A model generated the notes under the pieces. The model ran no database searches. It was not told the DNA's origin and worked only from the letters and a program-made list of their open reading frames with translations. 64,000 bases of DNA from Magnaporthiopsis rhizophila. Taxonomy: Eukaryota; Ascomycota; Sordariomycetes; Magnaporthales; Magnaporthaceae. The stretch is taken from NCBI GenBank assembly GCA_003049465.1, contig PYSS01000124.1:4139-68138 (forward strand), in the 5' to 3' direction. This document shows, in pieces, positions 8,701-20,911 of this stretch (position 1 is its first letter; every line of letters begins with the position of its first letter). A program made the translations under genes and the position numbers.

Positions 8701-11700
8701 GGAGGCGGCATCCGAAGTGGCAGTCACAAACACGGCCCGGCCATCCGGAGACATGTGTGCTGCCAGCTTCTGGAGGAATTCCTTGTCGAGACGCTGCTCC
8801 TTGCCGACTATGGCGAGGTCATGCGGGCCGGCCAGAGCGCCGTCCCAGTCGAGATCGTCGCTGCCATCCACGGCAGCTGGCACGATGCTAAGGTTGGCGT
8901 GCAGATCGCCCAGGTCCGACTCGGGTTCGGAAGTCGCAAGAACGACAGACGTCGTGGCGGGGATCCCGCAGAGCAGTTCTTGCTGCGCGGCAGCGTCATT
9001 GGCGTATCCCAGAATGACAGCGTGGCTCGGGTGCTTCTTGTGCTCGGCCAGACTGACCAGCCCCGCCACGGTATCGATCTCGGAGCCGGCGGTCGATGAG
9101 AGCGTGCGGGCGGCCTGCTCGCTGGTCAAGACGGACAGGTCTGGGCGCCAGACGTTTTGCATGTATGGCTCGCGCGGCCGAGCCTTCTTGCTATCCGAGG
9201 GCACGGCGGCTTCGTACGAGATGCAAATCATGTTGCGGCCGTCGAGGATGGTCTCGCCGCTGGGGGCCACGAGCTTCATGCCAGAGTGGAAGTGGCGGCC
9301 GATCTGCTCGTCCAGCCAGCCGACACCCTGTCCGATAAACGGCTCTGCCGCCCGCTGGGGCCATATGGTGACCTCCTCGAAGCGGATGGGCACGACGCCG
9401 TTGGGCATCTCGCGGTGGCGACCGGCGTTGATGGAGATCAGCACCAAGTGCAGGCAGCCGTCGATAGTCGAGGGGTGCACCAGATAGCGGGACTCGCCGA
9501 CGATGGCGGCCGAGCTGCCGCTGCGCGTCGACACCAGCACGTCGCCCGAGGCCTGCTGCAGCTCCTGGCTGGCGCGGATGTTGGACGCCGTCTGGAAGCT
9601 GGGGCCGTACTCGAAGCCGACGCGTCGGAAGCCCGCGTACCAGTGCTTGGCGCCCACGGAGCGTGGCAGATGGCGGCCGCCGTCGGCCACGGGCGTGTCG
9701 GGCGTCGTGTTGCCCTTGTGGTTGTTGGCACCTATGAGGCCCTCGCAGTGCACGTTCCACTCGCCGTCGGCCCACGACTGCACCGAGAAGCGGAACCAGT
9801 CGTCGTCGACGTAATCGAGCCGCAGCTGCGTCTCGATGCCGCCGTCCGTCTCGGGCACCGACAGGGCCACGCTCAGCACGACGTCGCGGAACGTGACGCT
9901 CTCGATCTCGACGCCGCGGTTGTCGCACACCTGCCACAGCGCCTCGGCCGCCATGGACAGGTGCGCCGCGGCCGGGAAGATGTCCTCGCCTCCGAGCTTG
10001 TGGTCCTTGAGCCAGGGGAGGTCCTCGTGGCGCAGGCAGTTCTTCCAGGCCATGGCTCGCTCTGACAACCCGTACAGCCGGCTGCCCAGCAGGTCGTGGC
10101 GGCCGTGCGTGGGGTGGCGCTGCTCGGCGCTGAAGCGTGACTCGGCCCAGTACGTCTTCTCGTAGTTCCACTGGTAGGGCGGCAGGTCGACGAGCAGTTT
10201 GGGAACTTGGGGTTCTCCCGCTGCCAGAGAGTTTACCGCCAGCACGTCGACCGGGTAGTTCTGGAGGAAGAGAGCTCCTGCCGTCCGGACCAGCTGCTCA
10301 GCGCTGTTCCTGTTCCGCACCAGCGAGGCTGTGTATGAGTATCCCGTCAGGTTGCTGCCCTGGCAGGTCTGCTTGAACGGCCCCGACAAGGCCGGGTGGG
10401 GCCCGATCTCGACCATGGCCTTGACCTTGTCCAAGCCGTGATGCCTGCAGAGCGTGACGACGGCCTCGTCGAAGAGGACGCGGCTGCAGAGGTTGCGGCT
10501 CCAGTACTTGGGATCCACGCTACCATCAGTGAACTCGGCGCCGGTCACGGACGAAACCCAGGTGATGCGGGGACGGCGCCACGCCTTATCGGCTTCGCTC
10601 AAGTCGGAAGTAGCCTTGGAGAGCAGGCTGTCGTAGACTTGGCCGACGGGCACCATGTGGTGCGAGTGGTAAGCCTTGCCTGTGGGCAGCTCGCGCGCGA
10701 ATATCTCGGCCTTGTTGAGTTCCTCAGCCAGGGCCGTGATGGCCTCGGTCGTGCCGCTAAGCGTGGTGCTGACTGGTGAGTTTTGGCAAGCCACCACAAT
10801 GTTGCCGTCATGCTTCTCCAGCCAGGGCTGGGTATCTCGGGGGCTGAGGCCGACGGCCAGCATGGAGCCCACGGGCGCATGATGCGTCACGGCGTAGCCA
10901 CGCAGATAGGCAGCAACCATGGCTTCGGGAGCCGAGATGAATCCAGCAGCATACGCGGCAGCGATCTCGCCCGATGAGTGGCCCACCACGGCCTTGGGCT
11001 GGATGCTCCAGCTGGCGAAAAGATCGACGATGGCAATCTGGACCGCGGTGCAAATGGGCTGGGCCACGTCGGCGTCGTTGATGCGGTTGCCCTTGCCGGC
11101 GGGCTGGCGCAGCACATTCTCGAGTGACCACGATGGTCGGAGCGCGGGGTCTCGGAAACCCTGGAGGATGCCGTCGAGCGAGCGCACGGTGGCGAGGAAG
11201 GAAGGGAAGATGTCCATGGCAGAGGCGCCCAGAGCGGCCCATTGTGCTCCCTGGCCCGTGAAGATGAAACCCAGCTCGGGCACAGACGCGGGCGCCGTGC
11301 CGACAGTCAAGGCTGACGGATCGGCCAGCGTCTCGGCCACACCCTCCTCGGTGACCACGGCAAAGCCCCTGACGGCGAAGCGCGACCTGCGTTTGAACAG
11401 GGTGTATGCCAGATCAGGCACGTGGTAGTCGGCAGCGACTTTGGCGTGGGCGGCGACGTTGCGCTCGAGCGTGCGGCGGTCGTGGGCCGAGAAGCCGACG
11501 AGGAAAGGCCGGCCTGTTGCGGTTGGCTTCCTCCCCGGCTCACGCGAGCCCATGGGACAACGGGCCAGAGCGGCCGCGCTGGTCTGCTCGATGATGACGT
11601 GGCCGTTGGTGCCGCCATATCCAAACGAAGACACGCCAGCGCGGCGCGCAGAGTTGGTGTTGTTCTCGGGCCACGGCGCCGTGTCCCTGGGAACCTTGAT

Positions 11701-13044
11701 GTTCCACTCCTCCTCGTGGATGCCGGGGTTGATGGTCTTGAAGCCGTGTATGCCCGTAATAACTCCGTTTTCGGTTTGCAGTGCCGCTTTCATGACGGCA
11801 AAGATGCCACTGGCAGCCTCGCTGTGGCCGATGTTGGGTTTGATGCTATTTCGAAGTTAGCAGATGAAGGTTGTTGCCAAAAAAGAAAAAAATAAAATAA
11901 AAACCTTACGCTCCAACAACCAAAGGCCTGTCCCGCGGTCGCGTGTCGTTCATGGCGGTGGCAATAGCCTGCGTCTCGATGGGGTCACCGACATTGGTGC
12001 CAGTGCCGTGGCACTCTACATAGGCCGTGTCGACGGGGTCCAGGCCACATCGCGCATACGCGGCGCGAACCACGGCCTCCTGGCCCCGGATGCTCGGGTA
12101 TGTGATGCCGTAGCCTGGGACCTTGCCGTTGGAGTTCACCGCCGAGCCGCGAATAACGGCACGCACGGGATCGCCATCGCGCATGGCGTCGGAGAGCCGC
12201 TTCAGGTACAGAGCCCCGACACCCTCGCCGCGACCGTAGCCGTCAGCCGAGGCGTCAAAGGTGTGGCACTTGGCGGTCGGCGAGAGAACGCCCAGCTTGG
12301 CCGTGTTGAGGTGCTGGTCGACCACCATGACCAGGTTGACACCGCCGGCGACGGCGCCGTAACAGTCACGGGCGCGCAGGGCATTGCACGCCTGGTGGAC
12401 GGCATAGATGGCCGAGGAGCAGGCGGTGTTGATGGTGGCATTGGGGCCGCGAAGGTCGAAGACGTTGCCCAGGCGCGTGCTGATGATGCCTGGGTCGACG
12501 CCCGTGGCGGCGTAGCTGTGGCGGAAGTCGGACTCGCGAAACGCCATCTGCTGGAAGTCGTTGGTGAAGCAGCCGACAAAAACGCCCGTGTTCGAGCCCG
12601 ACATGGACTCGAGGCTGGCGCCGGCGGCCTCGAAGCACTCGTAGGTGACCTCGAGCATCTTGCGCTGTTGTGGGTCCAGCCACATGGCCTCGACGGGCGA
12701 TATGCCGAAGAAGCTGGGGTCAAAGTCCTCGAGGTTACCGTCGAGGAAGTAGCCACCCGGCACGTTGAAGCTGCCGGGTCGCTCGAGGTTCTCGTGCAGG
12801 TACGCATCGATGTTGAAGCGGTTCGCCGGCACCTTGGGTGTCTGGACGGATCGTTTTTCCTTGATCGTCTCCCACAGAGACGATGCCGAGTCGATGCCGC
12901 CGGGGAGACGGCAGGCTGTCATGGAGGGGTTTGTCAGTTATGGGCAGGCAGCTCACAGCAGGAACACTGGTGATGCGACTTACACATGCCAACGATGGCA
13001 ATGGGCTCTATCCCGCCATGGCTCGTGTCGCTGTTGACACGCAT
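5787..13044 (-). CDS. Type I reducing polyketide synthase, KS-AT-DH-(psiMT-psiER)-KR-ACP
   Basis: Inferred exons 13044-12984, 12915-11910, 11845-6889 and 6806-5787 give 2347 residues. It should build a polyketide from malonyl-CoA in the cytosol. KS has Cys186 (NTACSS), His323 (VECHGTGT) and His363 (PNIGH). AT has Ser646 (GHSSGE). DH has His971 (HxxxGxxxxP) and Asp1151 (STIDGC). KR has the LVGCLGGLG nucleotide site (about 1970) and Tyr2113. The single carrier protein has Ser2302 (GLDSM). Between DH and KR lie two eroded regions: a methyltransferase remnant with no glycine-rich SAM loop, and an enoylreductase remnant in which the NADPH loop is replaced by VLVLASPQAFSTV. It ends right after the ACP, so no thioesterase, reductase or condensation domain is present. 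Exon 1 supplies the IAIVGM start of KS through a canonical GTAAGT intron. It is divergent from the membrane-protein gene at 13681. Confidence 0.93.
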
Positions 13045-13680
13045 CTTGCAGATGATAGCCTAGGCACCCAGAAATATCAGGTATGCAAGGTAAAAAAAGA
13101 TTCTTAGCTTGGAGGTGGCGGGTGTTCTATACCAAGCTTGCTGTGACAAAGATGGTGTTGCCAGCTCTCTTGCTGAATGCCTGCCTTTTAATTCATCTCC
13201 CACCACTACTGCACTGCTCGGTGCTTTTATATCGCCTACATATTGCCAGCAACAACCGAGTGGCAATGGACTCGGCGAGGCTCACCGCGGCCTTTTGCCT
13301 CCCTCCTCGGCTGGCCCGGCTCACCGTTGGCCGCTCTTGCCCCCGATAGAGCAGCGACCTTCCGAATCAGCACATAGCCTCGTCCATTCACCGCGACACA
13401 GTCAGCTCGCCTTCGGACCGCGCGATTCCGGACGGTAAAAGTTAACGATAGGAGATGAGAAATTCCGCTTTTTGTTGCTGGCTCGGCGTGAGACGGCTAT
13501 GGTTACTCACGAAACGGCATTTCTCTTTGCGTGTCGAGATCTGCGTTGCCCCCTGCTCAGCGAGGAGGCGGCTGAGGAGGTAAGGTAGATATCGACAGCA
13601 CCCGCCCGCCCGCAGCAGCAGCTGGATCTCCAGGCCGGACATCGTTTTTCCAAGCAATCCGCATTCCCATATCCCGCGTC
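13045..13680. promoter_or_regulatory. Shared promoter region of the PKS and membrane-protein genes
   Basis: This 636-bp gap separates two divergently transcribed genes, a usual arrangement for co-regulated cluster genes. On the minus strand an ATATAAAAG element at 13225-13233 lies about 180 bp before the PKS start and is a plausible TATA box. Several CGG/CCG triplets occur (for example TCCGGACGG near 13426), but I see no convincing spaced pair for the cluster's Zn2Cys6 factor. Confidence 0.45.
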
Positions 13681-14929
13681 ATGTCCAGCGCTCCCGAGTC
13701 CCTGTTTTACAAAGCCGCCTTGGCGGTGGCCGTTGCGTCACTTTGGGGCATGATGGCCTGGAACGGCACCTTGGCCGCACTCCTCGTCGCCGCTTGGACC
13801 GGCAAACTCGAGGACGGCTCGGCGCTGAGGACCAGATACACGGGGATTCCCATTCTGGATTTCGGCATCACGGTCCTCGTCGCCTTCTTCTACTCGGGAA
13901 CCGACGGCTCAGACGACGTCTATCGGCTGGCCTTGGTCGACGGCTTCGCAACTCTACAAGTATTTTACCTGTGGGTATATGCTGAGGATATTCTGAGACA
14001 ACAGCTGCCTCGGCTGCGGCGCAGTCCGACAATGTCGACGTAGGTTCCAACTGCGTCCCAGCCCCGCCCGAATATCAGACTTGTCTGTTGCTTGTCCGTC
14101 AACCGCGGTTGGCAACATGCTTACCTTGCCCAGGCCTCTTTTTTGGACATTGACAGCTCAGATGGTCGGTGGGGCAATCGCCTTCCCTCTGTACTTTGCT
14201 GAGCAAGCCAAGTCCCGAGCTCCCCAAGGAGGAGAAGCTCTTGTCAAGCCTCACATGAGAAAAGACTCTGTGTCGGCTACCGCTGCTGCGAGAGCCCTCC
14301 CTTTGAGCTTCCTCCTTAGCGCCGTCCTGCCTCTAGCGCCTTTTGTGTGGCCCATGCCGAATATCTTAACTCGACATCAACACTACGGCACAGTGGCTGC
14401 ATTCGTCCTCTGTCCCATCTGGGTATCAGCTTTCCAAAAACTCCTCACCGCAGTGCAGATTCCCTGGCTCCGGGCATCGCCGACTGGGCCCGGCACAACC
14501 CTCCGCGGGCTGCGGGCCGCCTACATATTCACAGCCATATTGGCGGCGTTTGGCCATGTGTACGCGGTCCGGGCACTGCTCGAGAGAGCTGAGGGATCGA
14601 CGCGGTCCGTCTTGGCAAGCGCTTACATCCCGCCGCCATTCTGCGACATGGCCGAGACGGGCCGTAAACTCCTCGACGGCCCTCGCCTCTTCCTGTTGTA
14701 CGACTGTGCGCTTATGCCGCTGGTGTCGCTCGCTTGGGCCTACTGCGAAACGCTTTCGGTGCTGGAGGGCAGCTCCCCACCCCGCCTTTTCAGCAGGGTC
14801 GCTGTGCCCCTGGTGTTCCTCGTTGCTTATGTTGTGCTGGGCGCTGGATGCACCGTGTCGCTGGTCCTGTTTTGGCGGGAGGGAATTTTACTGCGGCGGA
14901 GCGAGACACGCAGGAAATCTCCGAGCTGA
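13681..14929 (+). CDS. Polytopic membrane protein of the PKS cluster
   Basis: Inferred exons 13681-14039 and 14134-14929 (GTAGGT...CAG intron) give 384 residues. About eight or nine hydrophobic segments can be seen, including those around GIPILDFGITVLVAFF, FATLQVFYLWVY, QMVGGAIAFPLYF, YGTVAAFVLCPIWVSAF and VAVPLVFLVAYVVLGAG. A conserved-looking block FFYSGTDGSDD follows the second segment. I do not recognise a characterised family. It has no MFS or ABC signature and is short for a transporter. Fungal metabolite clusters do contain membrane proteins of this size, some of them cyclases, but nothing here proves catalysis. Its divergent position next to the PKS suggests co-expression. Confidence 0.75.
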
Positions 14930-15630
14930 TCGGCTGCGCGTGTGTGTGTGTCACAAAGCAAGTAAGATATATCTGGGACTGGTAGTAGGCGTCTCCGATA
15001 CGGCAAGTCGGAACAGCAAGGTGTTACAGGAACAGACCGCTTTTCTGCACTTAATGTACCTTTCCGCCTCCTTGTATTCGGAGTCTGTGCCTGCATCAGA
15101 AGTATTTATCCCGTAACAGGGCCGGACAAACACCGGTCGAACCTCACTTGAGAGCGGTTGGCGCGCGGGTTGCGGAATGGGTGCGCTTCGGCCAAGCTTC
15201 TCTCGTCAGCCCAATGCGCATTAAGTTGTGCCCTTCCCGCCGCCACAACTTTGCGTGATTGAGAGCAATGGAATTTCTTTTCTGTCCAATTCGCGAGGCG
15301 GACACGAGGATGGATAATACCGGCCAATTGGCTGGCGGGACGGAAGCCGCCTAGCCGCGTTGGCGGCTTCCTTTTTGCGGGCAGGATGATCAACTGCTCT
15401 ACCAAAAACAGACACCCTCGGCTTCCATGCGGCCCCAGCGGTGATGCCGGGAGCCATCGGGCCGGCAAGAGGTGGAGGTGGCCCCGAGGTCGCCGGCCGA
15501 CCCGCACTACGAGACAACTTTGCCGATCCCGAAACATTGTATGTTGGGGATAAAAAGAGCGGCTCACTTGACGATGGATGATGACCTCGGCGGAACGACG
15601 CATCTCAACACCCGCATCAACCACACCGCC
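14930..15630. promoter_or_regulatory. Intergenic region with SDR promoter
   Basis: No gene seen. A GATAAAAAG element at 15549-15557, about 75-80 bp before the SDR start, is a plausible TATA box. Confidence 0.4.
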
Positions 15631-16404
15631 ATGCCGCCCTCCAACAAGACCATCGCCCTCGTGACGGGGGCAAACAAGGGCCTCGGCCGCGCCATCGCGG
15701 CACAGCTCGCCAAGGAGCACGGCTACCACGTCATTCTTGGCTGCCGCAATCCCCTCGCAGCCGAGGATCTCGCCTCCGAGCTCGCCTCGGCCGGCCACTC
15801 GGCTGAAACACTCCAGCTGGACCTCGACTCGGACGAGTCCATCGAAGCGGCTGCGGCGGCCATCAGCGCCCAGCACGGGCGACTCGACGTGCTCGTCAAC
15901 AACGCTGGCATTCAGCTCGAAGAGCCAGCACCTGGCAAGCAGCGGCCGTCGACGCGCGAGGTGTTCAGCCGCACCATGGGCACCAACGTGGTGGGCACGG
16001 CGTGTCTGACCGAGGCGCTGCTACCGCTCCTGCGTGCCTCGGCCTCCGCTTCTGTCCCTGCCTCGCCGGGGCCGCCGCGTATCGTGTTCGTGTCGAGCCA
16101 CTTGGGATCCTGCACCATCGGCACGGACCCTTCGTCCATGTTCTACCACGCGGACCTGCAGGCCTACATGGCCAGCAAGGCTGCTGTGAACCGCATGGCG
16201 CTCGTCTACGCGCGCATGCTGAGCGACGTCGGAGGCCGGGTCAACCTGGCCGCACCCGGGTTTGTCAAGACCGAGCTGACGAACTTCAACCCCAACGGCG
16301 TGACGGTCGAGGAAGGCGCGCGCCGCATTGTTGCGCTGGCTACCATTGGGAAAGACGGGCCGTCTTTTACTTTTTCAGACGTTAATGGACCGCTTCCGTG
16401 GTGA
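15631..16404 (+). CDS. Short-chain dehydrogenase/reductase
   Basis: Single-exon, 257 residues. The Rossmann motif TGANKGLG opens the protein (about 10-17), NNAG follows near 90, the catalytic Ser is in VFVSSHLGS, and the YMASK motif supplies Tyr and Lys. The asparagine-type NNAG and the TGxxxGxG form mark a classical SDR, closest in appearance to NADPH-dependent carbonyl reductases. I chose the ATG at 15631 because the TGANKGLG motif follows at the usual distance; an in-frame ATG at 15541 would add about 30 unlikely residues. Its place between PKS and regulator suggests it reduces or oxidises a carbonyl or hydroxyl of the polyketide (inference). Confidence 0.9.
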   Translation: MPPSNKTIALVTGANKGLGRAIAAQLAKEHGYHVILGCRNPLAAEDLASELASAGHSAETLQLDLDSDESIEAAAAAISAQHGRLDVLVNNAGIQLEEPAPGKQRPSTREVFSRTMGTNVVGTACLTEALLPLLRASASASVPASPGPPRIVFVSSHLGSCTIGTDPSSMFYHADLQAYMASKAAVNRMALVYARMLSDVGGRVNLAAPGFVKTELTNFNPNGVTVEEGARRIVALATIGKDGPSFTFSDVNGPLPW

Positions 16405-17563
16405 ATGGAGCTGAGGAGGGCGACGATCTTTTCTTAGGGGGAAGTTTGATCTGTCAGGCTTGAGTATGTGCCGCACACACCACATTACTTCGTTTGTAGC
16501 TCGCAATTACAAACATGCATTTAGGGAGTGGCTGTGCCTCGGCCGTTTGCCACGCTGTATTGTGCATATCAACCCCTCACTGCCCCAACCAAGCTGACGT
16601 GGGGGTTTCTCACCGACAGGAAAAGTGCAAACATAAGTGATTCCAAAGTGGCGTTGTATTAAGGTGGGCTTTGGCACATAACAACTGCAATGCAACGCGG
16701 ATGCTGCTTTGTGCCTCCATGACACCCTATGACAGACGCACTTCTAGTTCCGTCCACTCATCTGACCAGCTGCATCCTGCATCAACCTGTGCTGTACAGT
16801 ACTTGGTCCCGGCGGCGCAGCTGCAAATGCCGCCCTTGCTTACCCTAGCGTCCCGTGCCCGGCGGCTGGGCCCCGCCTATGCACATCTCCGCTCGGTCTC
16901 TGGTAGTGCCAGGTTTTGCTTTGACACCCAGCTCTTGCTCGGCAGAATGGCCAGCCGTGGCTGAGCGACCCGACTAAAATGTGATTACCTAAATACGAGT
17001 CTCGTGCTTGGCACCTACCGGACCGACTTGGCTGCCAGTGTTCGGAAGCTCAGCTGCCCCGGCCCGGCACCGGCTTGGTTAAGCCCGCGTTCTTAATGAC
17101 TAAGTGCGGGGGCCGACGCCGTTTGTATGCACCACGGCCCGGCATATGGAGCGCATCGGAGGACTGGCGGGGTGGCCGGAGCGCCTGGTTTTTGATCCTA
17201 GCCAGCCTATGGATTGTAGCCTTTAGTGTAACGGACGCGCCAGATCGCGGTAATCCGCTTTCCAAATGCTTTTCACTAAAATGATTTTCTATGCTGTTCT
17301 CTCAAGGAAGCTTCGCCGAGCGGACCGGGGTCCCCGCGCCGTCTATGTCGACGCCGGGCTTTGGCATTCCGATCCTCCGTCTGACCCGAAGCTCCCAAGA
17401 TGTTTGCAGCGGTGTTTACGTCGTCGAGGAAGCGAACACACGGCCTGCAAACAGCCGCTTAAGGACATAAAAGGGACGCATCTCACTCCTGTCTATACGT
17501 TTAGTCTACGTTCCTTAATCAGCACCAGCATTCCATCTGTCTCTTCGCCACAACTTGCCCAAC
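16405..17563. promoter_or_regulatory. Intergenic region with DUF3237 promoter
   Basis: Over 1.1 kb without a convincing gene; short open frames are compositionally unconvincing. CATAAAAGG at 17466-17474, about 95 bp before the next start codon, is a likely TATA box. Confidence 0.4.
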
Positions 17564-18237
17564 ATGAGCTACCAGAGCTTCCCCACGCTCCAGCCTGCGT
17601 TCAAGGCCACGGTAATCCATATTCCGACAACCGTCTAGTATGCCCGCTCGATGCTAACCGAGGCCAAAAAACGACACAGTGCCTTCTGGATGCCGGCCAA
17701 TTCCCCTGCGGAAAAATCCACTCCGGATCTACCCTCATCATGGTGCCCTTCTCCGGCGGCTTCGTCAAGTCCGTCGAGGGCTTCGAGCCCAAGATCGACA
17801 TGGAGATCAAGGGTGGCGAGGACTGGTTCGAGATCGACGGAGACATGAAGGCCGGTAGGCTCAAGATCAATGTCCTGGCCTCGGACACCGAGGGTCGCTG
17901 TGCGCGCTTTATCGCCGAGGGAGTCACGCCCATCACCGAGGAGATCAACGCCCTCGTGTCGGGCGACCCCAACGCCAAGAGCAGTGACTGGGGGTTCGGC
18001 GGTTGGTACCTCCCTCCTTACCTATCTCTACTCTCGGGTATAGGAGAGTAAATTACTAACTTGTCACCTTCCGCGGCAGTCAACGCCATTCGCGTCCAGA
18101 CAGGCCACCCCGAGTACCAGGCGCTCGAGGGCATGGTTTTCGCGGCCAGCCAGCGGTTCAAGAAGCTCGAGTCTGGCGTCGTCGCTGCCGAGGTCCACGT
18201 GTCGCGTGTGATCCCTGGAACCGGGAACCAGTCCTAA
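17564..18237 (+). CDS. DUF3237-family protein
   Basis: Inferred exons 17564-17611, 17680-18001 and 18080-18237 give 175 residues. Intron 1 carries a clear CTAAC branch point. The chain has the layout of DUF3237 proteins: a Gly-rich strand (IMVPFSGGFVKSVEG), an acidic/aromatic stretch with DWFEIDGD, then a closing segment QTGHPEYQALEGMVFAASQRF. No signal peptide or membrane segment is visible. Members of this family are small beta-barrel proteins, largely uncharacterised, and appear near oxidoreductases and in metabolite clusters. Convergent with the transcription-factor gene. A cluster role is inferred from position only. Confidence 0.75.
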
Positions 18238-18540
18238 GGAGGAGCGGAGGACACAGGCATTGAAGATGATATGTGTATTTGTTGAGTGGCGATGTGGGTG
18301 GAATATGTATACAAACATGCCTTGTAGCCGAGCATGCCAAGTGAAATTTGCAGAACAGAAAATACGAAGAGGTGAAATAAACGATATTTGGTTAAGAATA
18401 GTGACTGCGAACTGGCGTTATCGTACTGTGCCGATAGGTTTGGCAAATGATGAGAAGCAGAATAAATACGCACGATTTGCAAAAGGAGAAAAAGGAAAGA
18501 GGACAAAAAAAGTAACTTAACCAAACAAAAACAAGTTGTG
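18238..18540. other. Shared 3' flank of convergent genes
   Basis: AT-rich gap between the convergent DUF3237 and transcription-factor stop codons. I see no gene. Confidence 0.4.
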
Positions 18541-20911
18541 CTATATGATTATCCCCCCTAGCTCCCTAATTCTTACCTCCGCCTCAGCCAACAGCTCCGG
18601 TGCTATCCGCTCGTGGGAAACGATCCCTCTAGCACCTTCTATAAGCACGCGCAAAGTTCTTATCCACAGGCTCGTATCCCTCTCACCCGGACTCCCACCT
18701 CGGCTCCTCCGGCCGCCGCAGGCGCGCCCCATCGTCCGGACGCACGTCTGTATGGCGGTAGTGAGCGGCCAGATGAGGAATCGATCCAGCTGGCGGAAAG
18801 CCTCGCGCCGCTTCCCGTCCAGGCGACGACTCAGCAAAAGTGCTTGCGACACGTCGATGGCGGCCGTCATTGCTTTTGCCGATGCGTCGGCTGCCAGGGT
18901 GGGTGACAGGTCGTCCTGCTCGGCTTTGAGCCGCGCCGCTTCGTGCAGGCTCATCTCGACCGCGTCCAGGTTCGTCCGGAAAATGAGCGAGACTGGCTCT
19001 AGGGATGCGGGACTGGAGCCACCGCCGCCTCCGGCAGCCGGCGATTCTCCTCTAGAGCTGCTGCTGCCGCTGCTGCTGGAAGCGTAGGAAGATGCGGGCC
19101 GCCCGTAGCTGTCGGTGCCATCCTCTTCATCATCCCGCTCTTGTATCTCACCACCGAGATGGTGCGAGAGCAGACAGTTGCGGCAGTAGGTGATTGCCTT
19201 TTCGATATTGTAGTGCGAGTCCCAAAAGGCTCCCGACGCGTCGTCGCCCTTCCGCCGTGGCCGACGCGCATGGTCCAGGTACTGGCGGTACAGGAAGATC
19301 ATGATGGTGTTCCCCACAAAGGCGGACACTGGCGTCTCGAGCGGGATCTCGGCGCTGAACAGCTGCTGCATCGACGGCATCGTGGCGGCCGCCGAGGAGT
19401 CCTCGTCGACGTGGTAGTCTTTGGGGAAGTCGCTGGGGCCGGGTAAGGGAACGGCGACCTGCTTGTCGAAGGCCGGGTCGCAGTTGGACCGCAGACTGGA
19501 GAAGCCGTCGAGGAGGTAAAGGGCCCAGAATGTGCGGCGGCGCTCCTCAGCCTCGCCGGTGGTAGGTGGGAGACCCCAGCTGGCAGCGACGTTGCGTTGC
19601 GAGTGGCCGTCCTCGGGCTGGTCGAGACCCATCATTTTCCCGAGGCGAATGGCGCGGCCGAGGGTGAGCCAGGAGCGCGCGAAGTTGGGCTGCTTGAACT
19701 CGTAGAGCGTGAGGAGCGTGCAGGTCTGCAGCGTGTTGATGCTGGCCAACGAAGCGCCGCTTCCATCACGCTCGCATTCGTCAAGCAGACTGCGAGCCCG
19801 CTCGTAATGGAATTCAGCGCGGCCGCCACGTCCGCCGTGCTCGGCTAGCGTACACGCACCCAGCGCTGCGATGGCGTGGGAAAGCGCCTCAACACCAAGA
19901 GCCGGCGGCGTCCGGGCCAGTTCGGCCCCTAACCGGGCACGGTTGATGATGGGCATTGTCGGGTGGAAGATGTCAAAGAAGTGATCGTGCAGATCTGACA
20001 CCGGCCCCTCTGAGACTGCACCTCCCATCGCCCGCGGTGAGCTCTCGGCCGCCGGCGGCGTCGGCAGCATGTCGAGGCACATAATGTCGAGTTCCATGCC
20101 GCCTTGGCCGCCGCACCCTGGGTCGGACATGAAGTGCGTCATGGCGTCTGGCGGCAGGGTGGGATCCAAGGCGGCAAAGTCAAAGTCGAACGCCGCCGGG
20201 TCATGAGGAGCCCCCAGACCACCAGCGCCCCAGACACCAGCGCTCGGCGGCACCTCCGGAGTGACCACGCCGCTCAAGTCCCAGGGTGGCACGGTAGTCT
20301 CAATGGCCGAACCGGGGCCGCTAAGTTGCGGCGGCGAGGACGAGCCGCTCAAGCTTGTCGCCGTCGCAGCACCCGTTGCAAGAAGAGGTAGTACTGTCTG
20401 TCCGGCAGCCCAGGGCATCCCCAACGGCTGAGTGTTGTTCTCAGGCACTCCGCCGCCCATGGCCAACTGAGCCTCAGCCTGCTCTGTAAACGCACAAAGT
20501 TGAATGGATTAGTGTGACTGGCTATGACCGTCGTCGGCGAGCTTGCTGGCTTACTTAGTCTGTTGTTCAACGTGACGAGGAAGCGAGACAGGTCCATGCG
20601 GGAAGGCATCGGCTTAGAGCGCTGCGAGTATCGGCAGCCGATGCGGACCTTGACGCACCTCCCGCATGCTGGCTGCTGTCGGTCGCATCGAATCTTGCGC
20701 TCACGGCAAGGGCTGGAGACGGAGTTTGCTATGGTTAGTGCCAATGGGAGGAGGAAGAAAAGGAAATACGACATGTCCAATGCGCTTACTCGCATGCCAG
20801 GCGCTTCGAGGGCGGCGTGGAGGAGGAGGGTAGGTCCGCGTCAGTCGTCGAGAGGCCAGCAGTGCCAGTCCTTGCCGGCTTTCCTGATTTGACGAAGATA
20901 GACTCGGACAT
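18541..20911 (-). CDS. Zn2Cys6 transcription factor, probable cluster regulator
   Basis: Inferred exons 20911-20790, 20712-20555 and 20483-18541 give 740 residues. The first intron splits the zinc cluster. After joining, Cys40, 43, 50, 57, 60 and 67 form a perfect CX2CX6CX6CX2CX6C motif, followed by a basic/hydrophilic linker. The middle (about 240-480) carries a fungal-specific transcription-factor domain: FFDIFHPTMPIIN, a run of helices, and SWLTLGRAIRLGKMMGLDQ. A Ser/Gly-rich low-complexity patch sits near 550. It should bind CGG-type half-sites in the nucleus. Located inside the PKS gene group and divergent from the FAD monooxygenase, it is the obvious pathway-specific activator candidate. 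Confidence 0.9.

Noticed and set aside
9157..10065. Long open frame on the plus strand inside the PKS
   Set aside because: It is antisense to the AT-DH region, shows no domain and follows from high GC at third codon positions.
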